From NCBI GenBank assembly GCA_002021875.1, contig CP018627.1:868001-932000 (forward strand): 64,000 nucleotides of DNA, written 5' to 3'. This DNA is from Streptomyces hygroscopicus. Lineage in GTDB: Bacteria > Actinomycetota > Actinomycetes > Streptomycetales > Streptomycetaceae. A program made the position numbers and the translations under genes. Numbering within the stretch: the stretch's first letter is position 1; each line of letters opens with the position of its first letter. Of this stretch, positions 8,408 through 17,800 are shown in pieces. The notes below the pieces were generated by a model. The model did not search any database, had not been told where the DNA came from, and saw nothing but the letters and a program-made list of their open reading frames with translations.

Positions 8408-8709
8408 GTACGGCCGGTGTCCAGCAGCACGGCATGGACGGCCGCGGTGAGAACCACGGCCGCGAGTGTCCATGAGATCCAGTCGCCCGGGTCGGGCAGC
8501 CACTGGCGTCCGAGCGCGATCGGATAGATGGCCACCGCGTACCCGGCGGGTACGGTGCGCGGCACGATCCCCTTACGCGCGGCGCCGAGGAACAACAGCG
8601 GCGCCAGCAGCCCGGCGGAGAACACCACGCCCACCACCCACAGCATCCGGTGGCGTTGGCCGGTGTACAGAGTGGGCCGCGCGGATGTTCCGGTGGAATA
8701 TTCGTTCAC
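8395..8709 (-). CDS. Small membrane protein of unknown function
   Basis: A 104-residue hydrophobic protein I do not recognise. It has likely transmembrane segments at about residues 22-43 (MLWVVGVVFSAGLLAPLLFL) and 77-97 (WISWTLAAVVLTAAVHAVLL), with a more polar middle. The GTG start at 8709 overlaps the stop of the upstream zinc-ribbon/alpha-CTD-like gene (GTGA), so translation is coupled. The pair may form one functional unit. Nothing in the sequence shows its role. Confidence 0.7.
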   Translation of the reverse strand: MNEYSTGTSARPTLYTGQRHRMLWVVGVVFSAGLLAPLLFLGAARKGIVPRTVPAGYAVAIYPIALGRQWLPDPGDWISWTLAAVVLTAAVHAVLLDTGRTPGG

Positions 8710-9119
8710 GATGGCCTTTCGCTCGGTGCGGAGTGCAGACGATTGAGTGCGTGGTGTGCGCTCACGGCGCCGATGCCCTCCAGATCGCGAAGCTGGCGCG
8801 CGGAGAAACTGGAGAGTAGTTCGAGATTATCGATACCAGCTCTGAGTAATGCATTGGCCAAACGATGTCCGATTCTGTCGTGTCCGAGGGCATCGAAAAG
8901 TTCGCCACCCTCACAGGAACCGCAGCCTCGTCCGGACTCGCTCGGCGCCTTTTCACCGACGCCGCACCCACCGCACATATCGATCACCCGGTCATCCCAT
9001 CGCGCCCTGGACCAGCTCATTTTGACGGTGGCTTCGCGGAGCGCACCGATGCTGTCGGCCGCGGAGGAGGAATGCGTGGCGCCACAGATGTCACATCGAA
9101 TGGTGATCGAATGGCTCAT
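8706..9119 (-). CDS. Zinc-ribbon protein with RNA-polymerase alpha-CTD-like helix-hairpin-helix domain
   Basis: A 137-residue protein from the ATG at 9119. The N-terminal half holds CxxC pairs at C9/C12, C49/C52 and C66/C69, suggesting one or more zinc ribbons. The C-terminal part (about 82-130: RIGHRLANALLRAGI then LRDLEGIGAVSAHHALNRL) resembles the DNA-binding C-terminal domain of RNA polymerase alpha subunit, including the R-x-x-N-x-L-x-R-A-G-I pattern. A nucleic-acid or transcription role is an inference. It overlaps the small membrane-protein gene (GTGA). Leu91 is encoded by TTA (8847-8849), suggesting bldA dependence. An in-frame ATG at 9359 exists, but the upstream segment looks non-coding. 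Confidence 0.72.
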   Translation of the reverse strand: MSHSITIRCDICGATHSSSAADSIGALREATVKMSWSRARWDDRVIDMCGGCGVGEKAPSESGRGCGSCEGGELFDALGHDRIGHRLANALLRAGIDNLELLSSFSARQLRDLEGIGAVSAHHALNRLHSAPSERPS

Positions 9120-9433
9120 GTGAGCATGATGGCAGAGCGGCTTCCAACGGGCCTTCCCCGTCATCGCTTTGCGGCCGTTCGGCCCCCCATCGAGACATGC
9201 GTTTCTCACAGCCGCTTGATGACAAATGCGACTGTTACGCCGCCCGGAGTGGTGAAAGCGTGAGCCATCAGTGGACAGCGAAGTGTCCGGGGGGTCCGCG
9301 CGAGCCGTCGTCAGCGGCTTGAATCCCGTCGGTGCGGACGGGGAACGCACCATCGACAAATCGGGATCCGGCCGAGTGCTGTCACCGCGAGCCCCACCGG
9401 GCTCTCCTGACCGACAACGGAAACGGCTGGGTG
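9120..9433. other. Divergent intergenic region of 314 bp
   Basis: Separates the minus-strand alpha-CTD-like gene from the plus-strand gene at 9434. It includes a relatively AT-rich stretch at about 9195-9260. It must carry promoters in both directions, but I see no convincing -10/-35 pair, repeat or RNA gene. Confidence 0.6.
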
Positions 9434-10252
9434 ATGAGAGACAACGCCACTGACAGGGGCGAGGACGATACGAGGGGGCGCCGTCGTCGGCGATGGCGCG
9501 GGTCCGCGGCTCTGGGTCTGACGGCGGTGCTGGCAGGCGGCGGGATCGCCGCCCTCCAGGCCACCGGATCGCCCGCGTCCGACGCCCCGGAGCCCGCGGC
9601 CGTCGTCGCCTCGCACTCCGGCCGGCTGACGCCCGGGGAGTCGCGCGAGGCGTCCCGCATCGCCGTCGACGCCGCCACCCGGCCCGCGACCGCGCCCGCG
9701 CGGGGCGGCAAGGCCGCGAAGAAGGACACCGGGGGCGGGGAGCGGAACGCCGCGGGCGGTTCCGGCGCCGAGCCGCTGGACACCCGCCGTCCGCCCCGGG
9801 CCAAGTCGGCCTCCTCCGCCCCCGACAGCCGGGCCGAGGTCCAGCTCTACGACTACGCCTCGGACACCCTCATCACCCGGCTGGTCGATCTGCGCTCCAA
9901 GAAGGTCCTCGACTCCGCCCGGCAGCACGGCGTCCAGCCGCCTCCCACCCTGGCCGAGGCCCGTGAGGCGGTGAAGGTCGTCCTGGCCGACCGCCGGCTC
10001 GGCCCGGGGATGCGCGACTCCTTCACCTCGCAGACCGGGAAGCGGCTGACCTCGCCCTCCCAACTGCGCCTCCAGAGCATGTCGTTCCTCGGTTCCCGCG
10101 CCAAGGGGGTGGCCGGCGCCCGGAAGGTGTCCCGGTGCGGTGAGCACCGGTGTGTGCAGCTCTTCGTGCGCCTTCCGGGTGGCAAGTGGATCGACACCAG
10201 CCGGATCGTCATCGATCTGTCGGCCAGGCGCGCCGCCGTCATCGGCCTGTGA
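9434..10252 (+). CDS. Membrane-anchored or exported protein of unknown function, partner of the amine-oxidase-like gene
   Basis: A 272-residue protein with an Arg-rich N-terminus (RGRRRRRWRG) followed by one hydrophobic segment (about residues 22-42). It then has a long Ala/Pro/Ser-rich linker and a compact C-terminal domain starting around AEVQLYDYASDTLITRLVDL. That domain resembles the N2/N3 region carried within copper amine oxidases, which the next gene lacks. The gene stops 14 bp before the amine-oxidase-like gene, so the two probably form an operon and may represent a split oxidase. I chose ATG 9434 over the upstream in-frame codons because it directly precedes the basic/hydrophobic signal. 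The N2/N3 resemblance is weak. Confidence 0.68.
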   Translation: MRDNATDRGEDDTRGRRRRRWRGSAALGLTAVLAGGGIAALQATGSPASDAPEPAAVVASHSGRLTPGESREASRIAVDAATRPATAPARGGKAAKKDTGGGERNAAGGSGAEPLDTRRPPRAKSASSAPDSRAEVQLYDYASDTLITRLVDLRSKKVLDSARQHGVQPPPTLAEAREAVKVVLADRRLGPGMRDSFTSQTGKRLTSPSQLRLQSMSFLGSRAKGVAGARKVSRCGEHRCVQLFVRLPGGKWIDTSRIVIDLSARRAAVIGL

Positions 10253-10266
10253 GGGGAGCTTCGTCC

Positions 10267-11466
10267 GTGTCCAGTCTGTTTCGGCGTGCCCGTGTGCTGG
10301 TCGCCGCGGTGGGATTGCTGGCCCTGTGGGTGCCGGGCCCGGCGTCCGCCGCGACCGCGAGGGCCTCGGCGGCGCCGTCCTGCCCCGCCGCGGATCGCAT
10401 CGACACGACCCTGAAGAACGGTGCCCGGTGGCAGATGTGCTGGGACATCGACCGCAACACCGGTGCGGTGCTCAGCGATGTGATCTACACCCCGAACCGC
10501 GGCGCCCCCACCCGTGTCCTCGAGAGCGCCTCGCTCGCCGAGGTGCATGTGCCCTACGACAGCGGTCAGCCGCGCTTCTACGACGTCTCCGCGATCGGCT
10601 TCGGCGATCTGGAGCAGGGCACACTCACCCCGCTCAGCGCCAAGGACTGCCCCGACGGGCGGCTGCACGAGTTCCGGGACACCCCCGTGCTGTGCGCCGA
10701 GGAGCAGTCCCGGCCGTTCGCCTACAAGAGCGCGGTGGAGAAGGGCGTTCTGCACGGCACCGACCTGGTCGTCTTCTCGGTTTCCGAGATCGGCTGGTAC
10801 GACTACATCACCGAATGGCGCTTCTCGGACGACGGTTCCATCACTCCCCGGTCGGGCGCCACCGGGAGCCTCTCGCCGTTCCAGTTCTCCGACGCGAGCA
10901 GCGGCTGGCCGACCGGGGTGGGCTCCACCCGGTTCAGCGAGAACCACTCGCACAACATCTTCTGGCGGCTGGACTTCGACGTCGACGGACAGTCGGCGAA
11001 CACCGTGGAGCAGTACGACTACCTGGGCAGCGGCACGGCCGAGCGCACCACCAAACGCACCGTGCTCTCCCATGAGACCGCGGCGGACCTCGCGCCCACC
11101 CGATTCTGGCGGGTGGTGAACCCCACGGCCGAGAACTCCGACGGCCACGCCAAGTCCTGGGAGATCGACAACCACCACAGCGATCAGTACCGGGGTCCGC
11201 ACGAGACCGAGGAATTCACCCACCACGACATGTACTTCACGCAGTACCGGGAGTGCGAGCGGCTGGCCTACGGCAACACCGCCCCGGACTGCGCCACCTC
11301 GGTCGACAAGTACACCGGCGGCGAGAAGCTCACCGACCCGGTCGCCTGGGTCAGCGTCGATTTCCACCATGTGCCCAGGGACGAGGACCAGGACCCGATG
11401 CCCACCCACTGGCAGGGCTTCACGATCGTGCCCCGGGATGTCACGGCCACGAGCCAGCTGCCATGA
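10267..11466 (+). CDS. Secreted copper-amine-oxidase-like protein with altered cofactor motif
   Basis: A 399-residue protein with a signal peptide (about residues 1-29, ending PASAAT) and the catalytic domain of copper amine oxidases. Expected landmarks are present: VPYDSGQPRFYD (about 96-107), HSH copper ligands at 227-229, and the C-terminal HHVPRDEDQDPMPTHWQGF (about 367-385). At the topaquinone site the family motif N-Y-(D/E) reads W177-Y178-D179-Y180, so the modifiable tyrosine remains but the preceding Asn is Trp. The catalytic-Asp segment (usually FDxGExG) reads FGDLEQG. Activity is therefore doubtful or changed. GTG 10267 is preceded by GAGGGGAG. Confidence 0.85.
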   Translation: MSSLFRRARVLVAAVGLLALWVPGPASAATARASAAPSCPAADRIDTTLKNGARWQMCWDIDRNTGAVLSDVIYTPNRGAPTRVLESASLAEVHVPYDSGQPRFYDVSAIGFGDLEQGTLTPLSAKDCPDGRLHEFRDTPVLCAEEQSRPFAYKSAVEKGVLHGTDLVVFSVSEIGWYDYITEWRFSDDGSITPRSGATGSLSPFQFSDASSGWPTGVGSTRFSENHSHNIFWRLDFDVDGQSANTVEQYDYLGSGTAERTTKRTVLSHETAADLAPTRFWRVVNPTAENSDGHAKSWEIDNHHSDQYRGPHETEEFTHHDMYFTQYRECERLAYGNTAPDCATSVDKYTGGEKLTDPVAWVSVDFHHVPRDEDQDPMPTHWQGFTIVPRDVTATSQLP

Positions 11467-11515
11467 CCCGGCCCCTGTCGCCCATCCCGTTCCGTCCCCC
11501 GGCAAGGAGTGCACC

Positions 11516-12874
11516 GTGTTACGTCCGACCCCGGCACCGTCCGTCGAGCGGTCGAAGATACGCCGCGTCCTCGAGGACCGCCTGACCGCCCTGGCCCGCG
11601 CCCATCAGGTGCCCGGCGCCCAACTCGCCGTACACAGCGGCGGGATGACGCTCGCCGTGGAGACCGGCGTCCTGGACGCGGAGACCGGCGAGCCGTTCAC
11701 CGCCGAGGCGGCCGTGCCCATCGGCTCCGTCACCAAGGCGTACACCGCGACCGTGGTGGCGCTTCTGGTGGCGGACGGCGATGTGGAGCTGGACGATCCG
11801 CTCGGCGACCATGTGCCGGAGCTGCGCCGGGCCGGTCCGCCGTGCACGGTGCGCCAGGTGCTCAGCCATACCGCGGGGCTGCCGTCCGGGCCCGACTCGG
11901 ACCAGGTGGCCTCGGTGACCGCCGCACGCTATCTGCTGGACCACTGCACCGACCGCACCCTGGTGATGCCTCCGGGCACGGACTTCTCCTACTCCAACGC
12001 GGGTTATGTCGCGGCGGGCCGGCTGATCGAGACGGTCACCGGGATGAGCTGGCAGGAGGCCATGCGGTCCGTACTGCTCGATCCGCTGGGCACCGTGCCG
12101 TCCTTCATCGGCACCGCCGCCACCCCGCACCGGCCCACCGCGCGCGGCCACTCGGCCAACACGGCCACGGGCAGGACGAGACCGGTGCGGCAGAACCTCG
12201 CCCCCGCCGAAGCCGCGGCCGGTGCGCTGCGGGCCAGTGCCCTGGATCTGGTGGCGCTGGGCCGGGCCCATCTCGGCGACGGCCCGCGGGGGGTGCCGCC
12301 CCGTGAGCTCGCGGAGGAGATGCGCCGCCCCGTGCCCGGCGCCGACCCCGGTGTGCTGGCCGACGGCTGGGGCCTGGGATGGGCGCTCTTCCGGCACGGC
12401 GAGACACTGTGGTTCGGACACGACGGCAACGCCCAGGGCACCTCCTGCTCGCTGCGGGCCGATCCCGCCACGGGGGTGGTGGTCGGCTTCACCGCCAACG
12501 CGGGCGGCGGCACCGAGCTGTGGAACGAACTGACCGATGTCCTCGCCGAGATCACCGGCGTCCGGGTGCCCGCCAGCCCCACCCCGCGGCACCTGGCCAC
12601 CCCCATGGCCGTGACCTCGCAGTGCACCGGGATCTATCTCAACGGCGACATCGAGTACCAGGTGACCATGGGCGACGGCGGTGGCCTCGCCCTGTCCGTG
12701 GACGGCGACCTCCCCGCGCCGCTGGTCTGTCATGAGGACCTCACCTGCGATCTGGTGGACCCGTCCTCCGGACGCCGGATCCCCGGCGGACGCTTCGTCC
12801 GCGATCCGCGGACCGGCGCCGTCGACCGGATCCAGCTCTCGGGCCGGATGGCCCGTAAGAGCGCCCTGGTCTGA
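11516..12874 (+). CDS. Penicillin-binding-protein-type thioesterase candidate (SurE-like peptide cyclase)
   Basis: A 452-residue beta-lactamase/PBP-fold serine hydrolase with S71-V-T-K74, Y159-S-N161 and H302-D-G304 as the three active-site motifs. A C-terminal lipocalin-like tail (about 370-452) follows. Length and motifs match the stand-alone PBP-type thioesterases that release and cyclise peptides such as surugamide. The inferred role is to take the decapeptidyl chain from the last T domain of the second NRPS and close it head to tail. Supporting context: it lies directly before the NRPS genes on the same strand, the line has no TE domain, and it ends in an epimerase, giving the D-configured C-terminus these enzymes accept. 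GTG 11516 has AAGGAG upstream. A generic D-peptidase is the alternative. Confidence 0.83.
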   Translation: MLRPTPAPSVERSKIRRVLEDRLTALARAHQVPGAQLAVHSGGMTLAVETGVLDAETGEPFTAEAAVPIGSVTKAYTATVVALLVADGDVELDDPLGDHVPELRRAGPPCTVRQVLSHTAGLPSGPDSDQVASVTAARYLLDHCTDRTLVMPPGTDFSYSNAGYVAAGRLIETVTGMSWQEAMRSVLLDPLGTVPSFIGTAATPHRPTARGHSANTATGRTRPVRQNLAPAEAAAGALRASALDLVALGRAHLGDGPRGVPPRELAEEMRRPVPGADPGVLADGWGLGWALFRHGETLWFGHDGNAQGTSCSLRADPATGVVVGFTANAGGGTELWNELTDVLAEITGVRVPASPTPRHLATPMAVTSQCTGIYLNGDIEYQVTMGDGGGLALSVDGDLPAPLVCHEDLTCDLVDPSSGRRIPGGRFVRDPRTGAVDRIQLSGRMARKSALV

Positions 12875-13009
12875 GGCCCCACCGCCCACCCGCACGGCCG
12901 TCTCCCCACATCTCCCCCGGCCGGGTGCGGGCGCCCCGGCTCGGCGCCGGCAAGGCCCGAACCGTCACCCATCCGCCCGTTCAACCGCTCTGAAGGGCCA
13001 CACCCCGCC

Positions 13010-14815
13010 ATGACGGACCACTACGCGACCTCATCGGTGTCCGCACCCCAGGATGTCCCGGACCTCCCTCCGGCGGCGTGGAACGCCACGGACCGTGCCG
13101 TCTCCCGCGCGCCGCTCGGCGAGCTCTTCGCCGTATGGGCGAGGCGCACCCCCAAGGCGCCGGCCCTGGTGGCGGACGACCGCGAGTGGTCCTTCGACGA
13201 GGTCGAGCGCTGGGCCAACCGGCTGGCCCACCACCTCATCGGGCAGGGCGTGGGGCCGGAGCGGGTGGTGGCCCTGGTCCTGCCCCGCTCGGCCGAACTG
13301 GTGGTGGCCGAACTGGCGGTGGCGAAGGCCGGCGGCGCGTACCTCCCGATCGATCCGGCGCATCCCGAGGAGCGCCGCGCCATGATGCTGGCCGACGCCC
13401 GGCCGGTGACCGTGCTCGACGACCCGGCGCGGATCCGGGAGGTGGCGGCCGCGGCGGGCCCCGATCACGCACCCGGCCGGGCGGACCTGCTCGGCCCGCT
13501 GCTCCCCGAGCATCCCGCGTATGTCATCTACACCTCCGGATCCACGGGTGTGCCCAAGGGCGTACTGGTGCCGCACGCCGGTCTGGGGAACTTCTCGGCC
13601 GCGACGACGGCCCACTACCGGGTCCGGCCGGGCGACCGGGTGCTGCAGTTCTCCTCGCCGAGCTTCGACGCCTCCGTCCTGGAGCTGTGCTCCTCCCTGC
13701 TCGCCGGGGCGGCCCTGGTGGTGCCCCCGGAGGGGCCCCTGCTGGGCGCCGAGCTGGCCTCGGTGCTGCGGGAGAAGCGGGTGACCCATGCCCTGATCCC
13801 CCCGGCGGCGCTCGCGACCGTGCCGCCGGAAGAACTCCACGACGGGCTGCCCGACTTCCGCACCCTGATCGTGGGCGCGGAGGCCTGCCCCGCCGATCTG
13901 GTGGACCTGTGGGCGCCCGGGCGGCGGCTGGTCAACTCCTACGGCCCGACCGAGGCCACGGTCGTGGCCACCTGGACGGACGCCCTGTCGGCGGGCTCCG
14001 GCGCGCCCCCGATCGGCCGTCCGCTTCCCAACACCCGGGTGTTCGTGCTGGACGAGGCGGCGCGGCAGGTGCCGGTCGGCGCCACGGGAGAGCTCTGCGT
14101 CAGCGGCGCGGGCCTGGCCCGCGGCTATCTCGACCGGCCGGGGCTGACCGCCGAGCGGTTCACCGCCTGCCCCTTCGGCCCGCCCGGCTCCCGGCTGTAC
14201 CGCACCGGTGACCTGGTCCGCTGGAACGCCGACGGTGAACTGGAATTCCTCGGCCGGGCCGACCACCAGGTCAAGATACGCGGCTTCCGCATCGAACTGG
14301 GCGAGGTGGAGGCCGCGTTGGCCCGCCACCCCCAGGTGGGCACGGCCGTGGTCACCGTACGGGAGGACGAGCCCGGCCAGAAGCGGCTGGTCGCCTATCT
14401 GGTGCCGCCCAGCGGCGGGACCCCGCCGAAGGCCGGGGAGGTGCGCGCCGCGGCGGCCCGGGTGCTGCCGGCGCATATGGTGCCGTCCGCCTATGTGGTG
14501 CTGGACGCGTTCCCCCTCACCCCGCACCGCAAGATCGACCGGCAGGCGCTGCCCGCCCCGCGCTCCGCGCCGGACGGCGCCTGGCGCCATATCGCCCCGC
14601 GCACCCCCGCCGAGGAGGCCCTGGCCCGTATCTGGTCCGAGGTGCTGCCGGTGGACACGGTGGGCGTGGAGGACGACTTCCTGGGCCTGGGCGGCGACTC
14701 CATCCTCGGAGTGCGGCTGCTCACCCGCGTCCGGGCCGAACTGGGCGTGGAGCTCTCGCTGCGCGACCTGCTCGACGCCAGGACGGTGGCGCGGCTGGCG
14801 GGCCGGCTGCCCGCC
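13010..14815 (+). other. NRPS module 1: A-T loading module
   Basis: Pocket residues read by alignment to GrsA-PheA: D-A-L-L-I-G-S-V-V. The same nine occur in module 10, and module 5 differs at one. The pocket is hydrophobic, of Leu-like or aromatic type; the substrate is not assigned. No epimerase, so residue 1 is L. Confidence 0.85.
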
Positions 14816-17800
14816 GGGGCCACCGACGCGCCCGCGGCGCCCGAAGCGCCGATCCCGCCCGCGCCGCGCGACCGTCCGCTGCCGCTGTCCTCCGCCCAGC
14901 GGCGGCTGTGGTTCCTGGACGATCTGACCTCCGGCGGCACCGAGTACAACACCGGGGCCGGGCTGCGGCTCGACGGCCCGCTGGAGGCGGCCGCGCTGCG
15001 CCGGGCGCTGGACCGGCTCGCCGCCCGCCATGACGCCCTGCGCACCACCTTCGCCACCGTGGACGGGCACGGGGTGCAGCAGGTGGCCGCGCAGGCGACC
15101 GTACCGCTGGACCGGGTCGACCTCGGCGGGCATCCGCCACGGGAGCGCGCCGAGGCGCTCGAGCGCACCCTGACCGGCGAGCTGAACCGCCCCTACGACC
15201 TGCGACAGGGGCCGCTGACCAGGGCGTTGCTGATCCGGCTCGCCGACGAGGAGCACATCCTGCTGCTGGCGCAGCATCACATCGTCACCGACGGCTGGTC
15301 GGTCGGGGTGCTGGTGCGCGAGCTGGCCGCGCTCTACGCCGCCGAAGTGTCCGGAACCGCTGCCGCGCTCCCCGAACCCGCCCTGCAGTACCCGGACTTC
15401 GCGGTCTGGGAGCGCGGCCGTCCCGCCAGCGCCCCGGACGACGCCGATCTGGAGTACTGGCGGGGCCGGCTGGCCGGGATGCAGACGCTGGAGCTGCCCA
15501 CCGACCGACCGCGCCCGCCGGTGCGCACCACGGCGGGCGAGGTGCACCGCCGTGAGCTGCCCGCCGGGCTGGTGGCCGGGCTGACCCGGCTCGGCAGGGA
15601 GCGGGACACCACGCTGTTCACCCTGCTCGCGTCCGCCGTCGCGGTGCTGTTCTCCCGCTACTCGGGCCAGCGCGACATCGCCTTCGGCACCGTCACCGCC
15701 GGACGCCACCGCAAGGAGCTGGAGTCGGTCGCCGGTTTCTTCGTCAACACCCTGGTGCTGCGCGCCGATGTCGACGGGGACAGCACGGTCGAGCGGTTCC
15801 TGGACGCGATGCGCGAGACGGTGCTGGACGCCTTCGGCCATGACCGGCTGCCGTTCGAGCGGGTCGTCGAGGAGCTGGCCCCGCGCCGCGACCCCAGCCG
15901 CAATCCGCTGGTGCAGGCGCTCGTGGTGCAGCAGAGCGCCATGGTGCCCACCCAGGAGGCGGGGGGTGTGCGGATCACCGAGCACTCCCTGCCGCGCCCG
16001 GCCGCGCGGTTCGATCTGGTGCTGGAGTTCCTGCCCCGCGACGACGGCTCGCTGGGGCTGACCGTCGAGTTCAACTCCGATCTGTTCGACACGGCCACGA
16101 TCGAGCGGATGGCCGGGCATCTGCACCGGTTGCTGACCGCCATGGTGGCCGATCCGGGCGCCACCCTGGCCGAGCTGCGGATGCTGGCCGACGCCGAGTG
16201 GCATGCGATGCTCGACGCCTGGAACGGGCCGGAGCAGACCGCCATCGAGGCCACCCTGCCCGATCTCTTCGCCGCCCAGGTGGCGCGGCGACCGGCCGCC
16301 ACCGCCGTGACCTGCCAGGACACCAGCCTCTCCTACGACGCGGTGAACCGGCGCGCCAACCGGCTGGCGCGGCTGCTCATCGCCCGGGGCGCCGGTCCCG
16401 AGCGGCTGGTGGCCCTCGCCCTGCCGCGCTCGGCCGAACTCGTCGTCGTCCTGCTGGCGGTGCTCAAGGCGGGCGCCGGATATCTGCCGGTGGACCCCGG
16501 CTATCCGGCCGAGCGCATCGCGTTCATGCTGGACGACGCCGCGCCCTCGACCATCCTCACCACCACCGGGACGGCCGGCTGCCTGCCCCCGGACGCCGAA
16601 CCGCTGGTGCTGGACGACCCGGCGGTCCGCGCCGAATTGGACGGGCTCGCGGACGGCGACATCACCGACGGTGAGCGGATCCGTCCGCTGGACCCGGCCC
16701 ATCCCGCGTATGTCATCTACACCTCTGGATCGACCGGCCGGCCCAAGGGCGTGGTGGCCACCCACCGCGGCGTGGCGGGGCTCGCGGCCTGGGCCGAGGC
16801 GGAGCTGGGCCGTGAGCGGCTGACCGACGTGGTCGCCTCGACCTCGCTCAACTTCGATGTGTCGGTCTTCGAACTCCTCTGCCCGCTGCTGGCCGGCGGC
16901 AGTGTGGAGGTGGTGCCGGATCTGCTCGCCCTCACCGATCCGGGCGACCGGCCGCGGGCGCAGGGGCTGCTCAGCGGGGTGCCCTCGGTGTTCTCCCGGC
17001 TTCTGGGCGAGGATCCCCCGGCGGCCCTGGCCCGGACCGTCGTGCTGGCAGGCGAGGCACTGCCCGCCCAGACCGTACGGGACATCCGGGAGGCCATGCC
17101 GTCCTGCCGGATCGCCAATCTGTACGGGCCGACCGAGGCCACGGTCTACGCCACCGCCTGGTTCTGCGACGGGCAGGCGCCGTCGCAGGCCCCGCCGATC
17201 GGCCGCCCGGTCGCGGGCACCCGCGCGTATGTCCTGGACCCGACGCTCCGGCTGGTGCCGCCCGGGGTGACCGGTGAGCTGTATCTGGGCGGGCAGGGCC
17301 TGGCCAGGGGCTATCTGAAGCGGCCCGGGCTGACCGCCCGCCGCTTTCTCGCGGACCCCTTCGGGCGGCCCGGCAGCCGGATGTACCGCACCGGTGACCT
17401 GGTCCGCTGGAACGGCGACGGCCGGCTGGAGTACCTGGGCCGGGCCGATGACCAGGTGAAGATCCGCGGCTTCCGCATCGAGCTGGGCGAGGTGGAGACG
17501 GCGCTGCTGCGCCACCCCGACATCGCCGAGGCCGCCGCCGTCGCAAGGGAGGCGGACGGTCATACGCGGCTGATCGCGTATGTGGTGGCCGCCGCGGGCG
17601 CCGCACCGGACCCGGCGGGGCTGCGGCGGTTCCTGCGGCGTTCGCTGCCCGACTACATGGTGCCGGCCTCGGTCGTCGTCCTGGAGCGGATGCCCCTGAG
17701 CCCCAACGGCAAGCTGGACCGCGGCCGGCTCCCCGAGCCGGACTGGGCCGAGGCCGCGGCACCGGGGTATGTGGCGCCCCGCACCGCCACCGAGCGGACC

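Noticed and set aside
8706..9359. Longer 217-residue version of the alpha-CTD-like protein
   Set aside because: The extra 80 residues have no recognisable pattern, while ATG 9119 opens directly into the CxxC region.
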